NCBI GenBank assembly: GCA_040904825.1
Contig: JBBDSU010000009.1
Span: 1-59,002, forward strand
DNA: 59,002 nt
Direction of reading: 5' to 3'
From: JBBDSU01 sp040904825
GTDB taxonomy: Bacteria > Actinomycetota > Nitriliruptoria > Nitriliruptorales > Nitriliruptoraceae
Shown: positions 1-8,536 of the stretch, one piece after another
Numbering within the stretch: position 1 is the stretch's first letter
Layout: each line of letters opens with the position of its first letter
The notes under the pieces: generated by a model
The model's database searches: none
Told to the model about the DNA's origin: nothing
What the model saw: only the letters and a program-made list of their open reading frames with translations
Program-made: the position numbers and the translations under genes

Positions 1-36
1 AGGGCCCGCCCCTTGGGTGGCGTCTGACTAGAGCCT

Positions 37-426
37 TCAGCCCCCTTGGAGCTCGAAAGTTTCGGGGCCGTCAGGTAGTTCGATGGTGACCGACATGACG
101 CGAAAGCCGCTGCCGTCATCATCCAGTTGAACGGTGCGGCGGCCGATGACGTAGTCCTCGGTGAGGGCGAAATCATCATCCCCGCGACGGCTGATGCGCA
201 CACCATCAGGGAGGTCCTCTTCGTGCATTCCGAGCAGACCACGGGCTTGTTCACGTTCTAGGTCGACGGCGTATTCGATAGCAGGCGCGGGATCACCTGC
301 GTTGCCGTCATCCGGCGCGCCGGCAACGGGCTGATCTGCAGGAAGGTCGATGGCTTCAGCTGGGGCGCAGGCCCCAAAAAGCATTGCGCACGCCGCAAGG
401 GCGGCGGCAGAGCGGAGGCGTCGCAT
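37..426 (-). CDS. Small lipoprotein, possibly peptidase-inhibitor I78-like
   Basis: A 129-residue protein. The start was placed at the ATG at 426 because a GGAAGG Shine-Dalgarno lies just before it and the N-terminus then reads as a lipoprotein signal: basic MRRLR, a hydrophobic stretch, and a lipobox ending LFGAC near residue 20. A low-complexity Ala/Pro/Asp linker follows. The C-terminal part (about residues 60-125) has the order ARGLLG, VRISRRGDD, LTEDY, GRRTVQLDDDG and a closing strand. This resembles the I78 elastase-inhibitor family pattern, though I judge that by eye only. It is probably exported and anchored to the outer face of the membrane. It is the last minus-strand gene after threonine synthase, with a 169-bp gap. 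Confidence 0.6.
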   Translation of the reverse strand: MRRLRSAAALAACAMLFGACAPAEAIDLPADQPVAGAPDDGNAGDPAPAIEYAVDLEREQARGLLGMHEEDLPDGVRISRRGDDDFALTEDYVIGRRTVQLDDDGSGFRVMSVTIELPDGPETFELQGG

Positions 427-595
427 GGGGTTGATTCCTTCCAGGTGCAAGTTGGTCGAGTGGGTGCTGCATTCGTTGAGACGCCTCGGCCTGTCAGGTG
501 GTTGCAGATGGATTGGCCAGTGCGCGCCTTGTGCTCGTGATAGCCCACGATGGAACCTTGCCAGCATCGCTGACGTCGCTGGTGCGGATTACTCC

Positions 596-1894
596 TCAGT
601 GGTCCAATTGTGCAATGCCCAACTGTTCGGCAAGATCGTCTATATCGACGGGCGATGAAATTGCTTGGTCAGACGGTGGCATGGGGTACTTGAGGCCTGA
701 TCCACAGTTGAACAGCACCACTCGCTCGTCTGGTTCGATGAGACCCCCGGCCATGAGTGCGTCGAGCCCAGCGACGGTCGCAGCACCTTCAGGGCAGAGC
801 AACAGCCCGTCGGTGGCAGCGACATTGGCACCCCAGTGTTCGATGGCATCGTCGTCGACGGCGATCGCCGTGCCGTGAGATGCGCGGATGGCATCAAGGA
901 TCAGAAAATCCCCGACAGCCGCCGGCACTCTGATCCCGCTCGCAATGGTGTGCGCGCCTTCCCATCGGGTCGCGTGACGCTCGCCAGCATCGAACGCGCG
1001 AACAATCGGTGCACATCCAGTCGACTGGACAGCGACCATGCGAGGCCGGTGGGAACCCATCCAGCCGATCTGCTCAAGCTCGTCAAAGGCTTTCCACATG
1101 CCGATCAGCCCTGTGCCACCGCCCGTCGGATAGATGATGACGTCGGGCAGCTCCCAGCCGAGCTGCTCAGCCAGTTCGATCCCCATGGTCTTCTTGCCCT
1201 CAATGCGATAGGGCTCCTTGAGCGTGGAGACATCAAACCAGCCGAATCGATCGACACCGCTCGCGACGATTCTGCCGCAATCGTCAATCAGCCCGTCGAC
1301 GCGCCACACGTGCGCTCCTTGGCGAGCGATCTCGCGGACGTTGACTTCCGGTGTATCCGCCGGACAGAACACGAACGACTCCATGCCAGCGCGGCTTGCG
1401 TAGGCAGCCAGAGCTGCACCTGCGTTGCCGTTGGTTGGCATGGCAAGGCGTTGAAGCCCGAGTTCTTTAGCCATAGAGACGGCCATGCCAAGCCCGCGAG
1501 CCTTGAACGATCCCGTGGGCAGTCGACCTTCGTCCTTGACGAGCACATTGCGGACACCGATGCGCTCCGCCGTGCGCGGAGTCGACACCAACGGCGAGAA
1601 GGTCTCGCCCAGCGACACGATGTGGCTGCTGTGGCGGACCGGGAGAAGTTCGCGATATTTCCACCAGTCATCATGTCTGGCTGCCATCTCGTCGCGGTCA
1701 ACCGTGCGCTGGATGGCGTCAAGGTCATAGCGCACCAGCAATGGCCGGCCCGCGGCTGACAGGCCATGAATCGTGTCCGCAGGCAACTGTTCGCCGGTCA
1801 GTCCACATTCGAGGTGCGTGACGAATGTTTCGTGGTCTTCAACCAGATGAGATGGCCGGTCACGGTCAGCGAATGTCCCCGACTTATTAGTCAT
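596..1894 (-). CDS. thrC: Threonine synthase (PLP-dependent)
   Basis: A 432-residue fold-type II PLP enzyme predicted to convert O-phosphohomoserine to threonine. The PLP lysine sits in PTGSFKARG (about residue 131), followed by a phosphate-binding glycine loop TGGGTG near residue 258. The N-terminal THLECGLTGE and LLVRYDL segments are typical of threonine synthases rather than of threonine dehydratase or cysteine synthase. The start at 1894 gives the usual family length; the open frame runs further upstream but that part looks non-coding. The gene is 49 bp downstream of purE on the same strand and probably shares its transcript. A threonine-synthase-like paralogue with another substrate is possible. 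Confidence 0.85.
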   Translation of the reverse strand: MTNKSGTFADRDRPSHLVEDHETFVTHLECGLTGEQLPADTIHGLSAAGRPLLVRYDLDAIQRTVDRDEMAARHDDWWKYRELLPVRHSSHIVSLGETFSPLVSTPRTAERIGVRNVLVKDEGRLPTGSFKARGLGMAVSMAKELGLQRLAMPTNGNAGAALAAYASRAGMESFVFCPADTPEVNVREIARQGAHVWRVDGLIDDCGRIVASGVDRFGWFDVSTLKEPYRIEGKKTMGIELAEQLGWELPDVIIYPTGGGTGLIGMWKAFDELEQIGWMGSHRPRMVAVQSTGCAPIVRAFDAGERHATRWEGAHTIASGIRVPAAVGDFLILDAIRASHGTAIAVDDDAIEHWGANVAATDGLLLCPEGAATVAGLDALMAGGLIEPDERVVLFNCGSGLKYPMPPSDQAISSPVDIDDLAEQLGIAQLDH

Positions 1895-1943
1895 GCCCGG
1901 TGGCCTTGAGTGTCGAAGTGGCAGCCTGCAGAGGAGTAGTTCA

Positions 1944-2489
1944 TCACGGCCGGAAACCGAACCCTGATCGCGCTGCCTTGGTCTTGGCTTGAACCGTGGC
2001 ATCTTTGTCTTTGGATGCGGCAGCCAACTCGTCGCGATGTTCGTCGAGGGCGGCGGTCAGCGACGAATCGTTAATCGACAGCATGCGGACGGCGAGCAAA
2101 CCCGCGTTGTGGGCTCCACCAATAGCGACGGTGGCGACAGGAATTCCTGCGGGCATCTGCACGATGGACAACAACGAGTCCATGCCTTCGAGGTGCTGCA
2201 AGGCAACCGGTACCCCGATGACTGGCAGCGACGTGACCGATGCGAGCATGCCGGGAAGGTGAGCCGCGCCGCCAGCACCGGCGATGATGACCTCAAGCCC
2301 TCGCTCACGCGCCGTACGTCCATACTCGAGCATGCGCGGTGCGTCTCGATGCGCCGAAACAACATGGACTTCACGTGCGATATCGAAATGATCCAAGATC
2401 TCAATCGCCGGTTGCATCGTGGTGAGGTCAGAGTCCGACCCCATCACTACTCCAACCTTGGCCATCTGCGGCGGGCTGTCGTCGGCCAT
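1944..2489 (-). CDS. purE: N5-carboxyaminoimidazole ribonucleotide mutase PurE
   Basis: Class I PurE, 181 residues, which converts N5-CAIR to CAIR in purine synthesis. The substrate-binding GSDSD lies at residues 17-21. SAHR (45-48), GAGGAAHLPGM and GGAHNAGLLA follow in the family order. The ATG at 2489 has an AGGAG Shine-Dalgarno seven bases upstream. The last 30 residues are a charged Lys/Ala-rich tail beyond the usual core. It lies 83 bp downstream of purK on the same strand, so the two enzymes of the bacterial carboxylation route are made together. Confidence 0.97.
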   Translation of the reverse strand: MADDSPPQMAKVGVVMGSDSDLTTMQPAIEILDHFDIAREVHVVSAHRDAPRMLEYGRTARERGLEVIIAGAGGAAHLPGMLASVTSLPVIGVPVALQHLEGMDSLLSIVQMPAGIPVATVAIGGAHNAGLLAVRMLSINDSSLTAALDEHRDELAAASKDKDATVQAKTKAARSGFGFRP

Positions 2490-2572
2490 GAGCGACTCCT
2501 GTGTGCGTGATGTCGACCCGTAGCGTAGGTGGGGATGTGTGCTGCTCGCTCCTCAACGTGCCCGACACATGC

Positions 2573-3739
2573 TCAAGGTTGGATGAGCACCGCCGCGGCA
2601 CGTCGTGCGGCGGCCAGCACCGTGTCAGCGTCGTCGCCGGTAACGGTCACATGGCCAAGCTTGCGTCCTGGACGCCATCCCTTGCCATACAAGTGGACGT
2701 GGACATCGGGGTCCTCTAGCGCTTCGTCTAGACGCTCGGTGGGTTCTACATGCTGATCGCCACCCAGCAGGTTGACTGTCACGGCCACCGAGCTGATCAT
2801 GGCCGTGGAGCCCAGCGGCCAGTCGAGCACAGCCCGCAGATGATTTGAGAACTGTGATGTCACCGATCCTTCGATGGTGGCGTGTCCAGAATTGTGTGGC
2901 CGTGTGGCGACTTCGTTGATGACGAGTTCACCGTCCGGGGTGATGAACATCTCGACAGCCAAGATGCCAGTGACCTCAATGGCATGAGCGATCGATGTGC
3001 CAAGCTCGATGGCTGAAGCCGCAACGGCATCATCAATCCGGGCAGGCATCACCAACTCGACACAAATGCCGTCGACTTGCACGGTCTCAACGACCGGATA
3101 CGTCACGGTCTGTCCGCCCGGACGCCTGGCAATCACGACAGCGACTTCGGTAGCGATAGGGACGAATGTCTCTGCGAGCCAATTTCCACCGCGGCTGAGG
3201 ACTGTCCGAGCATCACCGACGCTGCTGACGAGCTCAACTCCGCGCCCGTCATAGCCGCCACTGCGAGCTTTCAAAACCACTGGCCAACCGTGGACCGCGG
3301 CAAAAGCCCCGACCTGCGCGGCTTCAGTGACCTCAGTAAACGATGGAACCGGAAACCCCATGTCACCAAGCGCCGAACGTGCGAACAACTTGTCTTGAGC
3401 AAAGGCAAGCGCAGTTGGCGAAGGTCGGACTGTGTAGCCGTCGTTGACGAGCCGTTCGAGCCCGTCGCGACTGACGAGTTCATGGTCGAGCGTGATGGCA
3501 TCGACGGCAGCGGCCAAGGTGCGGAAGGCCTGCTGATCGTCTGCTGTTCCCTGATGCCACCTGGCCCCGGCTGCAGGAGCCGGTTCATGCTCATCGGGGC
3601 ACAGCACGTGCACCGTGATGCCGAGGTCGATGGCTGCGCGATGGGTCATGCGGGCCAGTTGGCCGCCACCGATGATGCCAACTGACGCACCCGGGACAGC
3701 CGCAAACGATGTATCTCGATCGCTCTCATGGTGCGCCAA
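2573..3739 (-). CDS. purK: N5-carboxyaminoimidazole ribonucleotide synthase PurK
   Basis: A 388-residue ATP-grasp enzyme that carboxylates AIR to N5-CAIR using ATP and bicarbonate. The N-terminal Rossmann-like segment has GIIGGGQLARM. The ATP-grasp core contains VVLKARSGGYDGRG and, later, the metal-binding FITPDGELVINEVATRPHNSGH region (quoted here only as a landmark near residues 260-285). The only start codon available upstream of the conserved core is a TTG at 3739, with a GGTGGAG Shine-Dalgarno close to it. A TAGGCT hexamer 34 bp upstream (3773-3778, minus strand) could be a -10 element. purE follows directly. Confidence 0.95.
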   Translation of the reverse strand: MAHHESDRDTSFAAVPGASVGIIGGGQLARMTHRAAIDLGITVHVLCPDEHEPAPAAGARWHQGTADDQQAFRTLAAAVDAITLDHELVSRDGLERLVNDGYTVRPSPTALAFAQDKLFARSALGDMGFPVPSFTEVTEAAQVGAFAAVHGWPVVLKARSGGYDGRGVELVSSVGDARTVLSRGGNWLAETFVPIATEVAVVIARRPGGQTVTYPVVETVQVDGICVELVMPARIDDAVAASAIELGTSIAHAIEVTGILAVEMFITPDGELVINEVATRPHNSGHATIEGSVTSQFSNHLRAVLDWPLGSTAMISSVAVTVNLLGGDQHVEPTERLDEALEDPDVHVHLYGKGWRPGRKLGHVTVTGDDADTVLAAARRAAAVLIQP

Positions 3740-3913
3740 CAGTCTCCACCTACTCGTGGTGTGCTCTGTTGGAGCCTACTGATCGTGGACCGGCGGCCAG
3801 CGTCCTACCAAGCTCGTGAGACCTGTCGAGTGCCGGCAATTGTTCTGTTACGCCAAATCCCGATCACGACTCACCGCCAAGCAATCACGCGACTGGCAAC
3901 CACGCGTCGCTGT

Positions 3914-5416
3914 CTACCAAGGGTCGGCCAAGTCGTCATCGAAGGGCCACAGAGGTCGTGTGATGCGGACAAACGGCAGATCGGTTAGCACCGCATTCAC
4001 CGGTCCGGGAGTGTCAAGCTCGATGATGTCGCTGGCCATGTCGGTATAGAAGCCTCGAAATTGCCCAGCTGATTTCACGAGGACTGCCTGCGCCTGGGTC
4101 GGATCGAGACCAGATGCTTCGTATCCCTTGGTGTCGAGAGTCGACATTTGTCGCTCAGCCAGCACGATGGTGAGCCATCCATCGACCTGGACCACCGCCC
4201 GGCGTCCGGGATCAAGCATGCCCGGAGGCAAGGTGGATCGATACGGCTCGTCGTAGAGCCGGAGCACGGTCGCTTCGATGCTGACAGGCCGGTAGAAGTT
4301 CGGTTGGAACGCGCCACCGACCTGGAGGCTGACGGTCGATCCAACACCGGCGCTGACACAGTGACTGGTCGCTGCCGGATCGGTCAATGTCATCAGGAAC
4401 GGACCGGTCATGGGGGAGCGGTTCAACAGTGCCGCCAGGACAACGGCCGAATCGCCGTAACTGCCTGCAGAGGGTGCATCGGAACCGTCGGTCATGACGA
4501 CCGGACCCTTGCCTGCAACGTTCAGGCTGGCACGATCAAGTGCTTCCTCCACGGGAGTGCGCGATACTAAGAAGGCATTTCGCGCTTGCCAGCACTGCAT
4601 CGCAAGCTCATCTGCGGCTGCGGCAGCACGATCGACAAGTTCGTCGCCGTCAGCAATGACGATGATTGACCAACCGGTCTCGGGGATGTCCATCCATGGT
4701 TGCGGAGCCTGAACCGTGGCGCTGAGCACACCAGCAACGCCTTCAACGTCCTTGACGGCGGCGATGAGGGGCCGCATCGGCCCGGTGGTGGTGTCATGGC
4801 CTTCCGCGGACGTCATCATTCTGATCTTGCGATGCACCAGTCGAGGCTGGACCGTGCCTTCCAGCGTGTCGGCCAGGATCTCGACGGCCGCTCGGGCAGT
4901 GTCGACATAGTCGACATGGGGGCACGTCTTGAAGCCCACAGCAATATCGAGGCCCCGAGCCATGGCGTCGGTGAAATTGCCGTGCAGATCGAACGTTGCC
5001 GCGATGGGCAGGTCATGACCTGTGATGTCACGGATGGCGGTGATCAGGTCGCCTTCGGTGTCATCGATCGATGTCGTGGCCATTGCGCCGTGCAGTGGGA
5101 GATAGATGGCGTCAATGCTGGACAGGTGCTGTTCGACACCGGCCAAGATGCGTGTCTTGAACCAGTCATAGGTGGCGTCAGTGAGCACGGGGCCAGCACC
5201 ACCAAATCCCAGGACGATGGGCAGTAGATCCAATCCTCGGCGTCCGGCGACGTCGAGCGCACCTTCTAGCTCATCATCGCCCGCAATATCCCACATGGCG
5301 TCGCCCTCAGCCAGTCGGAACTGGCGGAACCGTGCCAAGTCGCCAGTGCCTGCCGCGAAGCTGTTGAGCTCGTACTGCATGCCGGCAACCAAGATGAGAG
5401 GGCGAGCGTTGTGCAT
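3914..5416 (-). CDS. M81 family metallopeptidase (MlrC-like)
   Basis: A 500-residue protein of the M81/MlrC family, whose founding member is microcystinase C, a hydrolase of linear peptides. Family features visible here are the opening strand with NSFAAGTGD, the LPLHGAM segment, FDLHGNF, GFKTCPHVDYVDTA, the MTDGSDAPSAGSYGD stretch and the C-terminal LDTKGYEASGLDP region. The histidine and aspartate residues in these segments are the expected zinc ligands. The start at 5416 was chosen for its AAGGAG Shine-Dalgarno; an upstream in-frame ATG has none. It is transcribed away from aroQ and separated from purK by 174 bp. The physiological substrate cannot be read from sequence. Confidence 0.85.
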   Translation of the reverse strand: MHNARPLILVAGMQYELNSFAAGTGDLARFRQFRLAEGDAMWDIAGDDELEGALDVAGRRGLDLLPIVLGFGGAGPVLTDATYDWFKTRILAGVEQHLSSIDAIYLPLHGAMATTSIDDTEGDLITAIRDITGHDLPIAATFDLHGNFTDAMARGLDIAVGFKTCPHVDYVDTARAAVEILADTLEGTVQPRLVHRKIRMMTSAEGHDTTTGPMRPLIAAVKDVEGVAGVLSATVQAPQPWMDIPETGWSIIVIADGDELVDRAAAAADELAMQCWQARNAFLVSRTPVEEALDRASLNVAGKGPVVMTDGSDAPSAGSYGDSAVVLAALLNRSPMTGPFLMTLTDPAATSHCVSAGVGSTVSLQVGGAFQPNFYRPVSIEATVLRLYDEPYRSTLPPGMLDPGRRAVVQVDGWLTIVLAERQMSTLDTKGYEASGLDPTQAQAVLVKSAGQFRGFYTDMASDIIELDTPGPVNAVLTDLPFVRITRPLWPFDDDLADPW

Positions 5417-5609
5417 AAGTACGGCTCCTTGCCACATGTGAGACGTCGACAACGACGTGCAGTAAACAACCCATCTTGACCGATGACGAGTTCAACCACA
5501 TTGCTGAAGTCGATCGGCGTCACCGAATCTGCCTAGATGTTCGCATGTCGTCGTGGATGATCGCAAGCACAGAGCGCTACGGTTGGCCATGACATCTGAA
5601 GGGACGCCG

Positions 5610-6053
5610 ATGAAGATCCTGCTGTTGCACGGTCCCAACCTCTCTCAGCTCGGAACGCGCGACCCCACGATCTACGGGACGGCGACGCTGGACGACATTG
5701 TTGTCGCTGCCCGGTCGGAAGCATCACACTTTGACGCGACCGTCTCACACCTGCAGACGGAAGTCGAGGGTGAGATGATCGCACGGATCCATGAGGCTCG
5801 GACTGACGGCACTGACGCCATCATCATTAATCCTGGCGCGTGGGCTCACTACAGCTACGCACTGCGCGATGCCTTGGAGATGATCACCGTGCCGGTCGTC
5901 GAAGTTCACTTGTCGAACGTGCATGCGCGCGAATCGTTTCGTCACACGTCAGTGCTCGCCGCGGTGTGCTCAGGATCGATTGTCGGACTTGGCGCCGATG
6001 GCTACCCGCTGGCAGTGCGCGCGGTCGTTCGCATGGCGGCCCGAGGAGCGTGA
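5610..6053 (+). CDS. aroQ: Type II 3-dehydroquinate dehydratase
   Basis: A 147-residue shikimate-pathway enzyme that dehydrates 3-dehydroquinate. It has the type II signature LLHGPNLSQLG, followed by TIYG with the catalytic tyrosine, INPGAWAHYSYALRDAL, and EVHLSNVHARESFRH with the active-site histidine. The ATG at 5610 was preferred over 5553 and 5589 because GAAGGGA lies eight bases upstream and the N-terminus then matches the family. The usual second Asn of GPNLNLLG is Ser here, outside the catalytic residues. Its stop overlaps the GTG start of the next gene by four bases. Confidence 0.95.
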   Translation: MKILLLHGPNLSQLGTRDPTIYGTATLDDIVVAARSEASHFDATVSHLQTEVEGEMIARIHEARTDGTDAIIINPGAWAHYSYALRDALEMITVPVVEVHLSNVHARESFRHTSVLAAVCSGSIVGLGADGYPLAVRAVVRMAARGA

Positions 6054-7144
6054 CACGGTCAGCAGGTGCCATCGGGCGGCGTGATCGTGTGCGGGCCAGG
6101 CTCGCTGCCGATGGGCTCAACGCGCTGGTTGTCACGTCGCCTGCAAATATCCGCTATCTGACCGGTTTCAGCGGCTCACAGGGCACCGTCATCATTGGCG
6201 ATGATCCATCGCGTGATCGCTTGGTCACCGACGGGCGCTACGAGCTTCGCGCGCAGCGCGAGACAAGTGATCTAGCGGTGGTGATCTCCACCGATGTCGC
6301 AGGCGTGGCAGTCGAAACCGTCGAGGCCACTGCCTCAGCCAACGTCGGCCTGGAATCTGAACACCTCACGTGGGCTGACGCACGGCGATGGCAGGAGCGA
6401 CTTTCCGATGCCAAGGTCGCCAGCCTCGCCACCTCCGGGATCGTCGAAGCCGCGCGGACCATCAAGGATGCGACTGAGATCGCAGCTATTGCGGCTGCGT
6501 GCGCGATGACAACCGAAGCAATGAAGTGGGCGTTCGACCACCTGAGGTCCGGCCAGACAGAGCATGAGATCTGCGTGGCGTTGGAGCGTCGATTCATCGA
6601 CCTGGGTGCGGATGGCATCGCGTTTCCGTCCATCGTCGCGTGCGGCATCAACGGCGCGGTGCCCCACCATCGGCCAACTCACCGCCAGGTTGAGCAAGGC
6701 GAGTTGGTCACCGTGGACTGTGGCGCCATTGTCGACGGGTACCACGCCGACTGCACGCGGACGGTGGCGGTGGGCAATCCCAGCAGCCGCATGTCTGAAA
6801 TGCATGCTCTGGTCGTCGAAGCACAACAAGCCGGCGTCGATGCCACGGTTGCAGGCCTGGTGACAGGGGACGTTGATGCGGCCGCTCGCTCGATCATTGA
6901 TGATGCGGGCTATTCGTCGGCATTTGTCCACGGCACCGGTCATGGCGTCGGCTTAGAGATCCATGAGGCGCCCTCAGTGACCAGAGGGTCGACTGCTACG
7001 CTTGAGGTCGGCACGGTCATCACTGTCGAGCCGGGGATCTATCTCGCAGACGTCGGCGGGGTCCGCATCGAAGACACGCTGGTCGTCACCGATCAAGGTC
7101 CGCAAACGCTGACCGATCTTGAACGACAACTCGTGGTGGTCTGA
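6050..7144 (+). CDS. pepP: Xaa-Pro aminopeptidase, M24 family
   Basis: A 364-residue cytoplasmic proline peptidase. The N-terminal creatinase-like domain contains NIRYLTGFSGSQG. The C-terminal pita-bread catalytic domain carries the five metal ligands in order: two Asp in DCGAIVDGYHADCTRT, His in GTGHGVGLEIHE, Glu in VEPGIYL and Glu in GVRIEDTLVVT. The GTG at 6050 overlaps the aroQ stop (GTGA) and gives the family's usual short actinobacterial and Bacillus length; a second in-frame GTG at 6089 is possible. The order aroQ-pepP-efp-nusB is a common arrangement in Gram-positive bacteria. Confidence 0.92.
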   Translation: MTRSAGAIGRRDRVRARLAADGLNALVVTSPANIRYLTGFSGSQGTVIIGDDPSRDRLVTDGRYELRAQRETSDLAVVISTDVAGVAVETVEATASANVGLESEHLTWADARRWQERLSDAKVASLATSGIVEAARTIKDATEIAAIAAACAMTTEAMKWAFDHLRSGQTEHEICVALERRFIDLGADGIAFPSIVACGINGAVPHHRPTHRQVEQGELVTVDCGAIVDGYHADCTRTVAVGNPSSRMSEMHALVVEAQQAGVDATVAGLVTGDVDAAARSIIDDAGYSSAFVHGTGHGVGLEIHEAPSVTRGSTATLEVGTVITVEPGIYLADVGGVRIEDTLVVTDQGPQTLTDLERQLVVV

Positions 7145-7237
7145 CACGGGCTGGCCGCCTGCAGTTGATCTTCTCCACCACGGTCCTGGCAGGTAGTTGC
7201 TGGCGATCGACGACGAGATTGACGCAACGGAGCTGGC

Positions 7238-7795
7238 ATGGTTTCGACCAACAACTTGAAGAACGGCATGACGCTACTCGTCGATGGAAAGCTGCAGCAG
7301 ATTGTCGAGTGGAATCATCACAAGCCGGGCAAGGGCGGGGCAGTGGTGCGAACGAAGCTCAAGGAAGTCGAAACCGGCAAGGTGGTTGAAAAGACGTTCA
7401 GGGCGGGTGAAGAGGTTGAGCAGGCAATCGTTGAGCGCTCAACCGTGCAGTACCTGTACCGAGATGGCGACAACTTCGTCTTGATGGACACTGCGTCCTT
7501 CGACCAGACCGAAGCGCCTGCTGCTGTGATCGGTGATGCGTCAGACTTCATGACTGAAGGCGACGAGATCCAGATCCAGGTCTATGACGGTCGGATCGTG
7601 GGCTTGGAGCTGCCAGCCTCCACGGTGCTTGTTGTTGCAGAGACCGATCCTGGCTTTGCGGGGAACACGGCAACGTCGGCTACCAAGCCTGCGGTGCTTG
7701 AAACTGGCCGGGAGATCCAGGTTCCGCTGTTCATCGAGCCCGGGGAGAAAGTCAAGGTCGACACGCGCAGCGGCGATTACATTTCGCGGGGTTGA
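7238..7795 (+). CDS. efp: Elongation factor P
   Basis: A 185-residue protein with the three-domain OB/KOW architecture of EF-P, which relieves ribosome stalling at polyproline. The domain I loop that contacts the P-site tRNA reads HHKPGKGGAVV, with Lys at the tip. The closing DYISRG and the preceding EPGEKVKVDTRSG are diagnostic of domain III. An ATG with CGGAGC just upstream is a good start. No EpmA/EpmB-type modification genes are present in the window. It follows pepP by 93 bp and its stop abuts nusB. Confidence 0.97.
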   Translation: MVSTNNLKNGMTLLVDGKLQQIVEWNHHKPGKGGAVVRTKLKEVETGKVVEKTFRAGEEVEQAIVERSTVQYLYRDGDNFVLMDTASFDQTEAPAAVIGDASDFMTEGDEIQIQVYDGRIVGLELPASTVLVVAETDPGFAGNTATSATKPAVLETGREIQVPLFIEPGEKVKVDTRSGDYISRG

Positions 7796-7797
7796 TC

Positions 7798-8424
7798 GTG
7801 GACGGCTTCGCTGGGCAACAGACACCCAAGCGTGCCGCCCGCGATCCTCACAGGTCGCGCGAGCAGGCACTCAAGATCCTGTTCCAAGCAGACATGCGTG
7901 GCGTGGATGCACGAGACGTGCTCGCTGAGGCACTCAACGATCAGGATCGCAGCGACATCCTTGATGATCCCGATGCTGAGGCCCCGCCAATAGACGGCGC
8001 CACCATCGGCATCCTGACCCGAGAACTCGTTGTCGGGGTCGTTGAGAATCTGTCGGCAATCGACGCTCAGATCGCCTACCACGCGCGTGGCTGGCAGATT
8101 CATCGGATGCCAGCTGTCGACCGGACTGTGTTGCGCCTGGCCACGTTTGAATTGATCGACGGTTCGACGAGCCCTGCGGTCGTCATCAACGAAGCCATCG
8201 AATTCGCCAAGCATTGGTCGACGGCAGATTCAGGCCGTTATGTCAACGGTGTGCTTGAAAGCGTCCGCAAGTCCGTCGCTGACGGGGGGATCCTAGCCGT
8301 CGAGCCCGAGGGTCCGTCCGCCGACGCCGCTTCCACGGCAGCGCTTGACCACCCGGCCGATACACCCCTCCACCACGAGGACGAATCTGCGCACGACGCG
8401 CCCAAGGCCACTGAGTCTCAGTGA
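7798..8424 (+). CDS. nusB: Transcription antitermination factor NusB
   Basis: The N-terminal about 160 residues are NusB. They show the RSREQALKILFQADMRG opening helix, the MPAVDRTVLRLATFEL helix and the VINEAIEFAKHWSTADSGRYVNGVL stretch near the end of the core (landmark only). NusB binds boxA RNA with S10 (NusE) in rRNA antitermination. The GTG at 7798 is favoured over a TTG at 7792 because a GGGG-type Shine-Dalgarno is better spaced. After the core comes a tail of about 45 residues rich in Pro, Ala, Asp, Glu and His, likely disordered, which standard NusB lacks. Confidence 0.93.
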   Translation: MDGFAGQQTPKRAARDPHRSREQALKILFQADMRGVDARDVLAEALNDQDRSDILDDPDAEAPPIDGATIGILTRELVVGVVENLSAIDAQIAYHARGWQIHRMPAVDRTVLRLATFELIDGSTSPAVVINEAIEFAKHWSTADSGRYVNGVLESVRKSVADGGILAVEPEGPSADAASTAALDHPADTPLHHEDESAHDAPKATESQ

Positions 8425-8461
8425 CCATCGGTCCTTTGCTGATGCCAGCGATCATGTGATG

Positions 8462-8490
8462 TCGAGACGTGATATGGTCGCTCCTAGCGT
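8462..8490 (+). promoter_or_regulatory. Candidate promoter of the pyr operon
   Basis: TCGAGA at 8462-8467 and TAGCGT at 8485-8490 are separated by exactly 17 bp. Initiation about seven bases downstream would put the first transcribed base at the beginning of the PyrR-binding element. The match to consensus is modest (4/6 and 3/6), so the position relative to the RNA element is the stronger argument. Confidence 0.4.
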
Positions 8491-8497
8491 CACACTC

Positions 8498-8531
8498 CTT
8501 TAACGACCGGTCCTGAGAGGCCGGGAAGGGG
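8498..8531 (+). promoter_or_regulatory. PyrR-binding RNA element (pyr operon leader)
   Basis: The segment reads CTTTAACGA, then CCGG, then TCCTGAGAGG, then CCGG, then GAAGGGG. This reproduces the order of the known PyrR anti-antiterminator element: a UUUAA lead, a short stem, UCCnGAGAGG, the second stem arm, and (A)AGG. The two CCGG arms form the stem (8507-8510 with 8521-8524). No terminator follows. Instead the AAGGGG at the 3' edge is the Shine-Dalgarno of an ATG at 8537, so control is probably translational, as reported for Mycobacterium smegmatis PyrR. Confidence 0.85.
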
Positions 8532-8536
8532 CACCG

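Noticed and set aside
3736..3772. Inverted repeat CCAACAG/CTGTTGG enclosing the purK Shine-Dalgarno and TTG start, a possible translation-control hairpin.
   Set aside because: The 5' arm lies directly after a TAGGCT that may be the -10 box, so the arm is probably not transcribed; the inner pairing is also short.
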